NCBI GenBank assembly: GCA_039029455.1
Contig: JBCCGE010000017.1
Span: forward strand, 1 to 48,016
Length of the DNA stretch: 48,016 nucleotides
Direction of reading: 5' to 3'
Source of the DNA: JBCCGE01 sp039029455
GTDB taxonomy: Bacteria; Pseudomonadota; Gammaproteobacteria; Arenicellales; Poriferihabitantaceae
Shown: positions 40,613-48,016 of the stretch, piece after piece
How positions within the stretch are numbered: the first letter of the stretch is position 1
Layout of the letters: each line of letters begins with the position of its first letter
Position numbers and translations under genes: made by a program
Notes under the pieces: model-generated
What the model was told of the DNA's origin: nothing
Database searches by the model: none
What the model saw: only the letters and a program-made list of their open reading frames with translations

Positions 40613-41770
40613 ATGACGCAGAAAAACGCCTGGATTATCGGGCTCGCAACCCTGTTTTCTTTCTGCACACTGTATGCGACGCAGCCACTCCTGCCTCTGC
40701 TGGCATCAGAATTCGGCGTGCAGACTTCCGACGCCGCCCTTTTGGTTACGGTAACACTGATACCACTTGGAATTGCCCCCCTGATTTACGGCTATTTTCT
40801 GCAGGCTATCCCTGCAAAAACGATGCTGTGCGTCTCGATGGCATTGCTGGCGTGCAGCCAGATCGCAATATTCTTTGTCGCGTCGTTCGGTCAGATGCTG
40901 GCAATTCGATTGATCCAGGGTTTCATCATGCCGGCTATTTTTACGTCGCTGATGACCTACTCTGCAAGCATGGCACCCGCAAACGGAATAAAACGTGCGA
41001 TGTCGATCTACGTCGCGGTCACAATCCTTGGAGGATGTTCGAGTCGGATTCTGGCGGGATATGTTGCGACCGAGTTCGGCTGGCGGTGGGTATTCGTGGT
41101 CCTGGGGGCAGTACTTTTTCTCATGGTGCCCATGGTGCTCCGAATCACGGCAGACGCAAAAGTGGACTTCACTCGACTGGATCGAACCGCCATTCGACGG
41201 GCAATCGAAAAACCATTTTTTCGGTTCAGTTATCTCTCTTTAGCACTGGTGTTTTTTACATTTGGCGGGGTACTCAATCTTTTGCCGTTTCGATTAGCGG
41301 ATATCAGTGCCAGTATTAACGTGCAAAACATTTCGCTGCTTTATCTTGGCTATCTTGTCGGGATTCCGATCGCACTCGGCAGTGAAAAAATATCCGAAAG
41401 ACTGGGCAGCGACAAAAGAAACCTGCTTTTGGGAGTTGTCCTGCTGCTGGTCGGAATGTCTCTGTTTACCGCGCTGAGCTACTCCGGCCTGTTCTTGATG
41501 CTGTTAGTGATGGCTACCGGCATTTTCCTGATGCATGCAACGCTCAGCGGAATGGTCAACGATCGATCATCTGAACACAAGGGAATAGTCAACGGAATCT
41601 ATGTATCCGTGTACTATCTGAGCGGCGCCCTGGGCTCCTGGCTGCCCGCACTGCTCTACCAGTCGGTCAGCTGGAATCTGCTGCTTTCAGCCTGGGCAGT
41701 GCTTCTGATTGCTGCCCTTTTTGCCGTGAATCGGATCGACCCGGCACTTCAGGTTCCAAGGTCCGCATAA
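40613..41770 (+). CDS. MFS transporter (YnfM-like)
   Basis: 385 residues from ATG 40613, chosen because the first membrane helix follows at once (WIIGLATLFSFCTLYATQPL). An upstream extension lies inside the EEP gene. About twelve hydrophobic segments split into two halves, with the loop at residues 190-210. The pattern YATQPLLPLLASEFGV is typical of the YnfM/arabinose-efflux-type drug/H+ antiporter group. Last gene of the operon; probably exports or imports the compound handled by the preceding three enzymes, by inference. Confidence 0.88.
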   Translation: MTQKNAWIIGLATLFSFCTLYATQPLLPLLASEFGVQTSDAALLVTVTLIPLGIAPLIYGYFLQAIPAKTMLCVSMALLACSQIAIFFVASFGQMLAIRLIQGFIMPAIFTSLMTYSASMAPANGIKRAMSIYVAVTILGGCSSRILAGYVATEFGWRWVFVVLGAVLFLMVPMVLRITADAKVDFTRLDRTAIRRAIEKPFFRFSYLSLALVFFTFGGVLNLLPFRLADISASINVQNISLLYLGYLVGIPIALGSEKISERLGSDKRNLLLGVVLLLVGMSLFTALSYSGLFLMLLVMATGIFLMHATLSGMVNDRSSEHKGIVNGIYVSVYYLSGALGSWLPALLYQSVSWNLLLSAWAVLLIAALFAVNRIDPALQVPRSA

Positions 41771-41817
41771 TTCACGCTGTTTTAACGCTCCTGCGGTGTT
41801 GACAGCACGCACCCGGT

Positions 41818-41847
41818 TTGTCGTTTATTCGACGCTGACGCTATACT
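41818..41847 (+). promoter_or_regulatory. candidate sigma-70 promoter of the FadL-type gene
   Basis: TTGTCG (41818-41823) and a good -10 TATACT (41842-41847) are 18 bp apart, about 75 bp before the ATG. A separate TTGACA at 41799 is at the wrong distance for this -10. The gene follows a 150-bp gap after the MFS transporter, so an independent promoter is expected. Confidence 0.45.
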
Positions 41848-41920
41848 TGCGGGTTATCAGCGCCGCTGAGAGACGTGACGTTGTAATGAAGGAACAGACC
41901 CACTAATTGAGAGCAAAAAC

Positions 41921-43213
41921 ATGAAAAACACATCCAAACTGATTGGCGCTGGAGTCATTGCGATTTCTTCCCTCGCCAGTACCGGCGCTTTCGCAGCCGG
42001 ATTTCAGATCAGTGAAACATCTGTTGCCGGCCTCGGACGCGCGTTCGCAGGAAACGGCATCGCCGGTGACACTATTTCCGATATGTTCGCGAATCCCGCT
42101 GGTCTGATGCTGCGCAGCGGCTCAGAACTGGAACTCGGACTGCACATTCTTTCGACCTCCGCCGATTTCGAAAATCGGGGTTCAACCCAAAGACTTGCGA
42201 CACCTCTCGGATTTCTGACCGTCCCATCGCGCGGTCCCGGCAGTGACGGCGGCGGCACATCCGCGATTCCTAATCTTTACTACGCAACCGATCTCAGCAA
42301 CGGCATGCGATTCGGTCTGTCGGTAACATCGCCATTTGGACTGGTTACTGAATACGACGACGATTGGGTTGGCCGCTACCAGGCGATCAAGTCCGAACTG
42401 ATTACAGTGGACATAAATCCAAATATCGCCTACCAGGTCAATGACAATGTCTCAGTTGGCGGCGGCATCAGCGTATTGCTTGCCGATACCACTCTGACAC
42501 GTGCTCAGTTTACCGGTCCGACGACTCCGGATGCCGCCGCGTCTATCACCGGTGATGATGTCGCAATCGGATTTAACCTGGGACTGATGGTTGGTGATGA
42601 AGACGGTAGATTTGGCATCGGCTATCGTTCTGAAGTCGACGTTGAAGCCGAGGGCGACCTGCGAATTCCGCTGGCGGGTGTCAGCGCCGGCGCTGCAGCG
42701 GATGTAACCCTGCCGCAGACTCTTTACCTGTCCGGCTTCAAAAAAGTCAGTGATAAAGTCGACCTGCTGGGCACCATACGGTGGACGGGATGGAGTTCGT
42801 TCGAAGAGCTTCGAGTCCGCTTTGATAACGGACTGCCCGATGCGGTAACGCCCGAGAACTGGGATGACAGTGTCGCGGTGAGCCTCGGTCTGAATTACCA
42901 CCTGGATGATCGCTGGACACTTCGCGGCGGCCTCGCCGTGGACGACAGCCCGGTTGACGACGAATTCCGAACCGCACGTATACCGGATACGGATCGGACC
43001 TGGGTCAGCTTCGGCGGCAGCTATCAGGCCAGTGAGCGCACCCGAATCGATTTCGGCTATGCCCACATCTTCACTGATGATGTTCCGCTGAATGAGTCGG
43101 TTAATCTGGTTTCCACGATGCCTGGCGCTGCAGTGGATAACGTCCGCGGTGAGTACACCGATACGGATGCCAATCTGTTGAGCGTATCGATCAATATCGC
43201 GCTGGGTAAATAA
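41921..43213 (+). CDS. FadL/OmpP1/TodX family outer membrane transporter
   Basis: 430 residues. Signal peptide at 1-26 (cleavage after AFA-A), then the classic FadL plug start GFQISETSVAGLGRAFAGNG and a DMFANPAGLM segment, which in FadL includes the NPA motif. The rest is a 14-strand beta-barrel pattern with alternating hydrophobic residues, ending SVSINIALGK. It takes up hydrophobic compounds (long-chain fatty acids, hydrocarbons) across the outer membrane. Preceded by a plausible promoter and followed by a strong terminator, so it is transcribed on its own. Confidence 0.93.
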   Translation: MKNTSKLIGAGVIAISSLASTGAFAAGFQISETSVAGLGRAFAGNGIAGDTISDMFANPAGLMLRSGSELELGLHILSTSADFENRGSTQRLATPLGFLTVPSRGPGSDGGGTSAIPNLYYATDLSNGMRFGLSVTSPFGLVTEYDDDWVGRYQAIKSELITVDINPNIAYQVNDNVSVGGGISVLLADTTLTRAQFTGPTTPDAAASITGDDVAIGFNLGLMVGDEDGRFGIGYRSEVDVEAEGDLRIPLAGVSAGAAADVTLPQTLYLSGFKKVSDKVDLLGTIRWTGWSSFEELRVRFDNGLPDAVTPENWDDSVAVSLGLNYHLDDRWTLRGGLAVDDSPVDDEFRTARIPDTDRTWVSFGGSYQASERTRIDFGYAHIFTDDVPLNESVNLVSTMPGAAVDNVRGEYTDTDANLLSVSINIALGK

Positions 43214-43242
43214 TCCCAGCGAGCAACAAGCGTTCTGAAATC

Positions 43243-43272
43243 AGCCGGGCAGCTCGCTGTCCGGCTTTTTTT
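43243..43272 (+). terminator. rho-independent terminator after the FadL-type gene
   Basis: The stem AGCCGG..CAG / CTG..CCGGCT (43243-43266, one G·U pair, loop CTCG) is followed directly by TTTTTTT (43266-43272). It lies 30 bp past the stop codon. Confidence 0.9.
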
Positions 43273-43347
43273 GGCCCAGTCACAGGCAATTGATTTCACG
43301 CTCTCCGGACGGTAATATCCAGCCCCTTTTTCGTCGGCCACAGGCAG

Positions 43348-44130
43348 ATGAAGAATGTCAAACAGGTAAAGGGCGTGCGCAAACCACTGGTCGCTGGCAA
43401 CTGGAAAATGAACGGATCGATAGAGATTTCGATCGATCTGATTCAGGGTATTTCCTCCGGTCAGTGGGATTCGGTCGAAACGTTGGTGTGTCCACCGTTT
43501 ACACTGCTCTCATCGGTTCGACATTCCATCGGTGATTCAGGGGTTAAATTAGGAGCGCAAGACGTGGATTCCCACCCCTCCGGAGCATTTACCGGCCAGA
43601 TCAGCGCGTCGATGTTGGTCGAACAGGGCTGCGAATACGTAATCGTGGGACATTCTGAGCGTCGTGCACTTTTTGGCGAGTCGGAACGCGAGGTTGGGCT
43701 GAAAGCACAGGCCGCGCTGTCCGCCGGTTTGACGCCGATCGTCTGTCTGGGGGAGTCGCAGGATGAACGCGAAGCCGGCACGACGTTCGACGTTGTGCGC
43801 CGACAGCTGGCGGCCGTGATCGACGAAACACAGGGTAACAGACTGTCGTCGATAGTTGTTGCTTACGAGCCTGTATGGGCCATCGGTACGGGACTGACGG
43901 CGACGCCAGAACAGGCCCAGGAGGTGCACGCGTTGATTCGTCAGCAGCTGCGCGACCTTGATGAGACCGAAGGCGATGCGACCAGGATTGTTTACGGCGG
44001 CAGTATGAAGCCGGACAACGCGCCGAATTTGATGGCACAGCCTGATATTGATGGCGGGCTTGTTGGCGGAGCATCTTTGGATGCGGACAGTTTTAGAGCG
44101 ATTTGCCTGGCGGCAGATCAGATGAATTAA
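43348..44130 (+). CDS. tpiA: triosephosphate isomerase
   Basis: 260 residues (E. coli 255; a few extra N-terminal residues before PLVAGNWKMNGS). Interconverts DHAP and glyceraldehyde 3-phosphate. Catalytic Lys in AGNWKMNG, His in VIVGHSERR, Glu in VVAYEPVWAIGTGL and phosphate loop YGGSMKPDN are all present. Followed by secG after 43 bp and then tRNA-Leu, a conserved gammaproteobacterial order. Confidence 0.97.
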   Translation: MKNVKQVKGVRKPLVAGNWKMNGSIEISIDLIQGISSGQWDSVETLVCPPFTLLSSVRHSIGDSGVKLGAQDVDSHPSGAFTGQISASMLVEQGCEYVIVGHSERRALFGESEREVGLKAQAALSAGLTPIVCLGESQDEREAGTTFDVVRRQLAAVIDETQGNRLSSIVVAYEPVWAIGTGLTATPEQAQEVHALIRQQLRDLDETEGDATRIVYGGSMKPDNAPNLMAQPDIDGGLVGGASLDADSFRAICLAADQMN

Positions 44131-44173
44131 CACTCAGCTGTATCGGTGCGATACAGCGGGAAGACAAAAAAAC

Positions 44174-44548
44174 ATGGTTGCAAACATTCTTTTGGTTGTG
44201 CATCTCATCATCGCGGTTACGATCGTTGTTATGGTGTTGCTTCAACAAGGACGCGGCGCAGACGCTGGCGCAGCGTTTGGTGGCGGGTCGTCACAGTCAC
44301 TGTTTGGCGCTCGAGGCTCGGCCAATTTTCTTAGCCGACTGACTGCCATACTGGCGACAACTTTTTTTCTGACCAGCCTGTCGCTGGCTTTTATCTACAC
44401 CCAGCAAAATCGGGACAGCAGTATCATTCAGGACGGCTCGGTCACCAGCGGAATTACCGTTGACGATTCCGAATCCGCCCTCGACTCCATAACCGACGAA
44501 CCGAGTGAAGATGAACCTGCCTCCGATATCCCCGCAACCCCGGAGTAG
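44174..44548 (+). CDS. secG: preprotein translocase subunit SecG
   Basis: 124 residues. Two membrane helices: residues 4-22 (ILLVVHLIIAVTIVVMVLL) and about 52-76. The conserved loop QQGRGADAGAAFGGGSSQSLFGARGS lies between. The acidic Ser/Asp-rich tail (residues 80-124) is variable in the family. SecG stimulates protein export through SecYE. In E. coli and Pseudomonas it also precedes leuU. Confidence 0.95.
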   Translation: MVANILLVVHLIIAVTIVVMVLLQQGRGADAGAAFGGGSSQSLFGARGSANFLSRLTAILATTFFLTSLSLAFIYTQQNRDSSIIQDGSVTSGITVDDSESALDSITDEPSEDEPASDIPATPE

Positions 44549-44562
44549 AGACGACAGAAATT

Positions 44563-44647
44563 GCCGAAGTGGTGGAACTGGTAGACACGCAGTCTTGAGG
44601 GGGCTGTGCTTCACGGCGTGAGGGTTCGAGTCCCTCCTTCGGCACCA
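44563..44647 (+). tRNA. leuU: tRNA-Leu (anticodon GAG)
   Basis: 85-nt class II tRNA with an encoded CCA. Acceptor stem GCCGAAG/CTTCGGC, D-loop AACTGGTAGA, anticodon stem CAGTC/GGCTG with loop TTGAGGG (GAG), long variable arm and T-loop TTCGAGT. It lies 14 bp after secG, as in E. coli secG-leuU. The usual next genes (tRNA-Met, rimP, nusA) are absent; a minus-strand gene follows instead. Confidence 0.97.
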
Positions 44648-44750
44648 TCTAAAATCTGAGTTCAACAGATAGAGCGTTAAATAATAAACTTATCCTTTAG
44701 TTCGTCTGCACGCAGCAGTATTCAGTCAGTTTAATGAACGTCTACTCTGC

Positions 44751-45329
44751 TTACGTTTCGGAAAGCAGCGTCTTTATTGCAGATTCAATTGCGATGGCTT
44801 TGTCTGTGCCTTCGTGCGTTTCTCCAATAAAGAAATATCGCACCAGACCTTTCTTATCGATCAAATAATAAGTAGGCCAGTACCGGTTCCCCATTCGTTT
44901 CCAGAATCCGAAATCGTTATCCATCATGGTTGGGTGATCGAGTTCAAATTCCTCGATTTTTTTCACGACATTGTCTCTCTCTTTCTCATGCTCGAACTCC
45001 GGAGTATGGATCCCAATAATTTGAAAATCCTGGTCTTTATAGCGACGTTCAAGATCGTTCATCCATGGAAAGGACCGATAACAATTCCAACACCCGTACG
45101 TCCAGAAATCGATCAACACGACCTTACCGCGGAGGTTGGACATTTTCAGCGGCGCTGAACCCAACCAGGCCTCCGCATCGGTTTGCGTAAACTCCGGCGC
45201 CGGCTTTGGGCTCACCGAGTAAGCATGCGCACTCTGACCCGTACTCTGCATAAACTGCACCAGCATAATTGCGGCGAAAATCGCAACCAGCACGGGCACC
45301 AACAAATCTGACAAGAGTGAATTTTTCAT
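44751..45329 (-). CDS. membrane-anchored thioredoxin-like protein (TlpA family)
   Basis: 192 residues. N-terminal membrane anchor (residues 9-27, LVPVLVAIFAAIMLVQF) places the thioredoxin domain in the periplasm. The redox motif is GCWNC within LIDFWTYGCWNCYRSFPW. The cis-Pro loop is NRYWPTYYLIDKKG. The insertion HTPEFEHEKERDNV after beta-2 is typical of the DipZ/TlpA-like branch. It probably reduces or oxidises periplasmic cysteines; the partner is unknown. It is monocistronic and lies after tRNA-Leu on the opposite strand. Confidence 0.88.
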   Translation of the reverse strand: MKNSLLSDLLVPVLVAIFAAIMLVQFMQSTGQSAHAYSVSPKPAPEFTQTDAEAWLGSAPLKMSNLRGKVVLIDFWTYGCWNCYRSFPWMNDLERRYKDQDFQIIGIHTPEFEHEKERDNVVKKIEEFELDHPTMMDNDFGFWKRMGNRYWPTYYLIDKKGLVRYFFIGETHEGTDKAIAIESAIKTLLSET

Positions 45330-45519
45330 AGGTACGTGTTTTTCCAGGACTATCCAATAGACCCTAGCAACGCAATGTTGTTCAAAATGCCGGATTGAGC
45401 TCGTCTGAGAAAATTTCCAAATGAAATTAAAATATAATCAGCATGTCCGACCCTTGAAATTCACATGCCCGCATCCAGACTGGTTATGCATTTGGTTTTC
45501 GACTCACAGGTATGGCCAA

Positions 45520-45548
45520 TTGAAAAACCAGATTGGTTCTGATACGAA
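45520..45548 (+). promoter_or_regulatory. candidate promoter for the lipoprotein-mscS pair
   Basis: TTGAAA (45520-45525) and TACGAA (45543-45548) are 17 bp apart, about 80 bp before the lipoprotein start. They lie in a 301-bp stretch (45330-45630) otherwise without a gene. An open frame extends upstream from the lipoprotein to 45421 but has no signal peptide or family pattern, so I treat it as non-coding. Confidence 0.3.
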
Positions 45549-45630
45549 TCCGTATAACTTTCCAGCTTTTTTGTGCGGACAACTCTCACAGATCATTCGT
45601 CAGGTCTGCGATCTGAATTTGAATCGGCTC

Positions 45631-45996
45631 ATGCCCAGTTTGCACCCGATGTTCCGGGGCTTCTTTATCGCGACCCTGCTTTACGGATGCTCCACCGTGG
45701 GAGATGTGGTCACTGACGAAAACCTGTTCAGACAGAAGGTTGTCGATCGGAACCTAACGTGGCCCGGCGGTTACGCTGTGCGTTTCCTCTCGACCGGTCA
45801 GATAACGGGCCGTTTTCCTGAGGGTCTTGTAACCGGAGTCTGGGTGTGGGAGGACCAAAAATTTTGCCGCGAGATGACAGCAGGACATCGCAAACTGCCG
45901 AGAGAATGCCTCACAGTTGAGTTGCGAGAATCACAGATTCGATTTAAACGGGAAAACGGGCGTTACTTCAATCCGTATAATATTAGCGACTCTTAA
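45631..45996 (+). CDS. small lipoprotein, unknown function
   Basis: 121 residues from ATG 45631 (an alternative ATG lies at 45649). Signal MFRGFFIATLLYGC ends in a lipobox-like LLYGC, so the Cys is probably lipidated. The mature part is about 100 residues, with TGQITGRFPEGLVTGVWVWEDQKFCREM suggesting a small beta domain. Two Cys (KFC and REC) may form a disulfide. I do not recognise the family. It ends 15 bp before the mscS gene, so the two are likely co-transcribed. Confidence 0.6.
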   Translation: MPSLHPMFRGFFIATLLYGCSTVGDVVTDENLFRQKVVDRNLTWPGGYAVRFLSTGQITGRFPEGLVTGVWVWEDQKFCREMTAGHRKLPRECLTVELRESQIRFKRENGRYFNPYNISDS

Positions 45997-46011
45997 ATAC
46001 ACGCTCATCAA

Positions 46012-46851
46012 ATGCTTAATGTCGATGAACTGATCGATCTGATCCAGACACAAGCCACACCCTGGACGATAAATATCCTGAGTGCAATTCTGGTTTTCGT
46101 TTTTGGTCGTATTGTTTCCCGGTATCTGCTGAGGCTCTACAAAAGACTCATGGCGCGCACGGATTTTGATCCGATGCTGATCGATTTCTTTGAGTCCATT
46201 CTCCGCGCCGTACTATTGATTATTGTAGTTGTGGCCTCCCTCGATCAATTGGGCGTGAATACGGCCTCAATGATTGCGGTGTTGGGCGCTGCAGGACTCG
46301 CAATTGGTCTTGCACTGCAAGGCTCACTGCAGAATTTTGCCGCCGGCATTATGATGCTGATATTTCGTCCGTTTCGACAGGGCGACTACATTGAAGCCGG
46401 CGGAACTGCTGGCACAGTGGAAAAGATCACTGTGTTCAGCACAGTCATGACTTCGCCGGACAACAAGGAAATCATCGTGCCGAATGGAAATATATATAAG
46501 GACAACATCGTGAACTACTCGGCTCGAGACACTCGCAGAATCGATCTGGTGTTCTCGATCAGCTACGAGAGCGATGTAGATCGCGCCAAAGAGATTCTTC
46601 TTAAGATGGTGTCGGATGATGATCGTGTTCTGGAGTATCCGCCAATCCGGGTTGCCGTAGCCGAACTTGCAGACAGCAGCGTTAACATTATGGTCCGGCC
46701 CTGGGTTAAAACTTCAGATTTCTGGGATGCGCGAATCGATTTTATCGACCGGGCAAAAACGGTTTTAGAATCCAAAGGTATCGATATTCCCTATCCTCAG
46801 ATCAAGGTGCATTTGCCGGTCGCCGACAGTGCAGACGATCACGATTCATAA
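46012..46851 (+). CDS. mscS: small-conductance mechanosensitive channel (MscS family)
   Basis: 279 residues (E. coli MscS 286). Three membrane helices: about 18-38, 63-85 and the pore-lining TM3 GAAGLAIGLALQGSLQNFA. The following motif MLIFRPFRQGDYIEAGG begins the beta domain, with PNGNIYKDNIVNYSARDTRR in the cytoplasmic cage. It relieves hypo-osmotic shock by opening at high membrane tension. Full length and normal. Confidence 0.95.
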   Translation: MLNVDELIDLIQTQATPWTINILSAILVFVFGRIVSRYLLRLYKRLMARTDFDPMLIDFFESILRAVLLIIVVVASLDQLGVNTASMIAVLGAAGLAIGLALQGSLQNFAAGIMMLIFRPFRQGDYIEAGGTAGTVEKITVFSTVMTSPDNKEIIVPNGNIYKDNIVNYSARDTRRIDLVFSISYESDVDRAKEILLKMVSDDDRVLEYPPIRVAVAELADSSVNIMVRPWVKTSDFWDARIDFIDRAKTVLESKGIDIPYPQIKVHLPVADSADDHDS

Positions 46852-46889
46852 ATCGTGATATTGACCCGAAGAAATACGATTTCGCTGAC

Positions 46890-47684
46890 TCAGGAATCGG
46901 GATAGATCACCGGGAACCAGTCCTCACGGAGTCGATCGCCATCAGTCATGTTGTGATCGGGAAAGGGTGGCGATGTCCTTCCCGGACGACTGATATAGCG
47001 CGCATCATCTCCCACCAGTCTGAGAGAAAACGCGCGACGTCGCTTTTGTGTAAGGTTGCCCCGCGCGCCGTGCAGCGTTTTGTAATGGAATGCCACCGCA
47101 TCTCCCGGCTCCATCTGCCACTCCAGAATATCCATACCCTCTGCATCGGGATCGGGCACCGGAATGTAGGCATCTTCGTCAGGATAAAAATTGTCTTCTG
47201 CCAGCCAACGCACAGGCAGCACCGGCTTCGGCCAAAGATGGGAGCCGGCAACCAGGCGAATAGTCGCATCGGTCACTGGATCCACGGGTGACCAGAAGCT
47301 GACATTCTGCTCACCGTCAATAAAGTAGTAGGGAGAGTCCTGATGCCAGGGTGTCGGTTTACTGGTGCCGGGCTCTTTGACCAGTACATGGTCATGAAAA
47401 ACCTGTACCGATTCGGACTGCATTAGCTGCGCCGCAACATGGGCGACATCACTCTTCTCGACGATCCTGACGAATTCGGGAATCCGCTGCCAGTTGCAAT
47501 AATCATCAAAAAACCGGCCGTTCTCGCCCTGCTTGAGATTTTCGGCCGCATAGGGGCCTGGCTCCCGCATATTGCGCTCAATTCCCGCAGCGATCTCGTC
47601 TACCCAGTCGCGAAACAGTCCTTTAATCAGAACGGCGCCATTCGCCTGATAATCACAGACAGTCGAAACATCGACATTAAACAT
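46890..47684 (-). CDS. phytanoyl-CoA dioxygenase (PhyH) family Fe(II)/2-oxoglutarate oxygenase
   Basis: 264 residues from ATG 47684 (MFNVDVSTVCDYQANG); the longer frame has no PhyH-like start. The iron ligands are His and Asp in PTPWHQDSPYYF and the distal His in FHYKTLHGARGN. The 2-oxoglutarate-binding Arg is probably in RRRAFSLRLVGDD. Family members hydroxylate diverse small molecules, so the substrate is open. Convergent with mscS; monocistronic in this window. Confidence 0.88.
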   Translation of the reverse strand: MFNVDVSTVCDYQANGAVLIKGLFRDWVDEIAAGIERNMREPGPYAAENLKQGENGRFFDDYCNWQRIPEFVRIVEKSDVAHVAAQLMQSESVQVFHDHVLVKEPGTSKPTPWHQDSPYYFIDGEQNVSFWSPVDPVTDATIRLVAGSHLWPKPVLPVRWLAEDNFYPDEDAYIPVPDPDAEGMDILEWQMEPGDAVAFHYKTLHGARGNLTQKRRRAFSLRLVGDDARYISRPGRTSPPFPDHNMTDGDRLREDWFPVIYPDS

Positions 47685-47775
47685 TTTTATTGCGCGTGGA
47701 TTTAATATTGGAATGCAGCGAATATATCGATAACCTGCGGTAATCGCCAACAAAAACCTGCGCTTCAATCATCTT

Positions 47776-48016
47776 GTGATCGCCAATGTCGCTAACCTGA
47801 CTCGCAACCATCGCGCCCTGCTGGTGTTCGCAGTTGTCGTTCTGATCACTGAAGTTTTCCTGTTGGGGTACTTCCGCGATGCCGTTGTCCAATGGCTGTC
47901 CCACAATCTGTGGATCGTCGTTATTCCATTCACCAAAGGCATTTTACAAAAAGTAATCACACTCAAACTGATTGCGGTAATTAAGCTGATTACGGTGCTG
48001 CTCTATCACCTGCTGA
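47776..48016 (+). CDS. 5' part of an unidentified membrane protein, cut by the window end
   Basis: An open plus-strand frame from GTG 47776 runs to the last base with no stop (80 codons). Codon usage is like that of the neighbouring genes. It encodes a hydrophobic helix (LLVFAVVVLITEVFLLGYF) then WLSHNLWIVVIPFTKGIL and a further hydrophobic stretch. I do not recognise the family. The start is unsure: no clear ribosome binding site, and an in-frame stop lies at about 47736-47738. It is divergent from the PhyH gene. Confidence 0.5.
   Translation, partial: MIANVANLTRNHRALLVFAVVVLITEVFLLGYFRDAVVQWLSHNLWIVVIPFTKGILQKVITLKLIAVIKLITVLLYHLL

Noticed and set aside
42452..43066. Minus-strand open frame of 204 codons opposite the FadL-type gene
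   Set aside because: Shadow of a strongly supported gene with signal peptide, family motifs and a terminator on the plus strand.
45421..45630. N-terminal extension of the small lipoprotein
   Set aside because: No signal at the upstream start, and the lipobox would lie about 85 residues into the protein; the region looks like promoter DNA.
1..48016. CRISPR arrays, insertion sequences, prophage or integrase genes
   Set aside because: None seen on reading: no regular direct repeats, no transposase or integrase motifs, and no tRNA-end duplication beside the tRNA genes.

Overview
The window looks like a chromosome segment of a gammaproteobacterium, probably free-living and aquatic. I infer this from gene order: the tRNA cluster thrU-tyrU-glyT next to birA/coaX, the long block rpsB-tsf-pyrH-frr-uppS-cdsA-dxr-rseP-bamA-skp-lpxD-fabZ-lpxA-lpxB-rnhB-dnaE, the divergent map-glnD pair, and tpiA-secG-tRNA-Leu(GAG). 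Base composition is moderate. I see no transposase, integrase or CRISPR array.

Region 1 (1-3800, minus strand): an operon birA-coaX-SPOR protein, then a tRNA transcription unit Thr(UGU)-Tyr(GUA)-Gly(UCC). The tRNA-Thr gene is split by a 289-nt self-splicing-type group I intron. The intron has a complete core resembling the Azoarcus tRNA-Ile intron, and its guide sequence pairs with both exon ends. This is the strongest unusual feature in the window. Region 2 (3793-5929): a lone, atypical ispG on the plus strand, a small serine-rich lipoprotein, and 456 bases without a confident gene.

Region 3 (5930-24435, minus strand) is the translation / phospholipid / lipid A / outer-membrane-assembly block: ribosomal S2 and EF-Ts, UMP kinase, ribosome recycling factor, undecaprenyl-PP synthase, CDP-DAG synthase, Dxr, RseP, BamA, Skp, the Lpx enzymes with FabZ, RNase HII and the replicative polymerase DnaE. 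Ribosomal protein S2 carries a long acidic-then-lysine-rich tail. Region 4 (24722-29640, plus strand): map, glnD and an AmgK-like sugar kinase. They are followed by a convergent gap holding a perfect CRP-type palindrome and a strong hairpin.

Region 5 (29641-37953, minus strand) is accessory: a histidine phosphatase, a secreted delta-60 repeat protein, a beta-CASP metallo-beta-lactamase-fold nuclease, a cobalt-type nitrile hydratase (alpha, beta, accessory protein), a family 2 glycosyltransferase and an amidase. Nitrile hydratase plus amidase form a possible nitrile -> amide -> acid route. Region 6 (38073-41770, plus strand): a tightly packed class IV aminotransferase, sulfotransferase-like protein, EEP-family hydrolase and MFS transporter. 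Region 7 (41921-48016): a FadL-type outer membrane transporter with a clear terminator, tpiA-secG-tRNA-Leu, a TlpA-like thioredoxin, a small lipoprotein, an MscS channel, a phytanoyl-CoA dioxygenase family protein and the start of an unidentified membrane protein running off the window.
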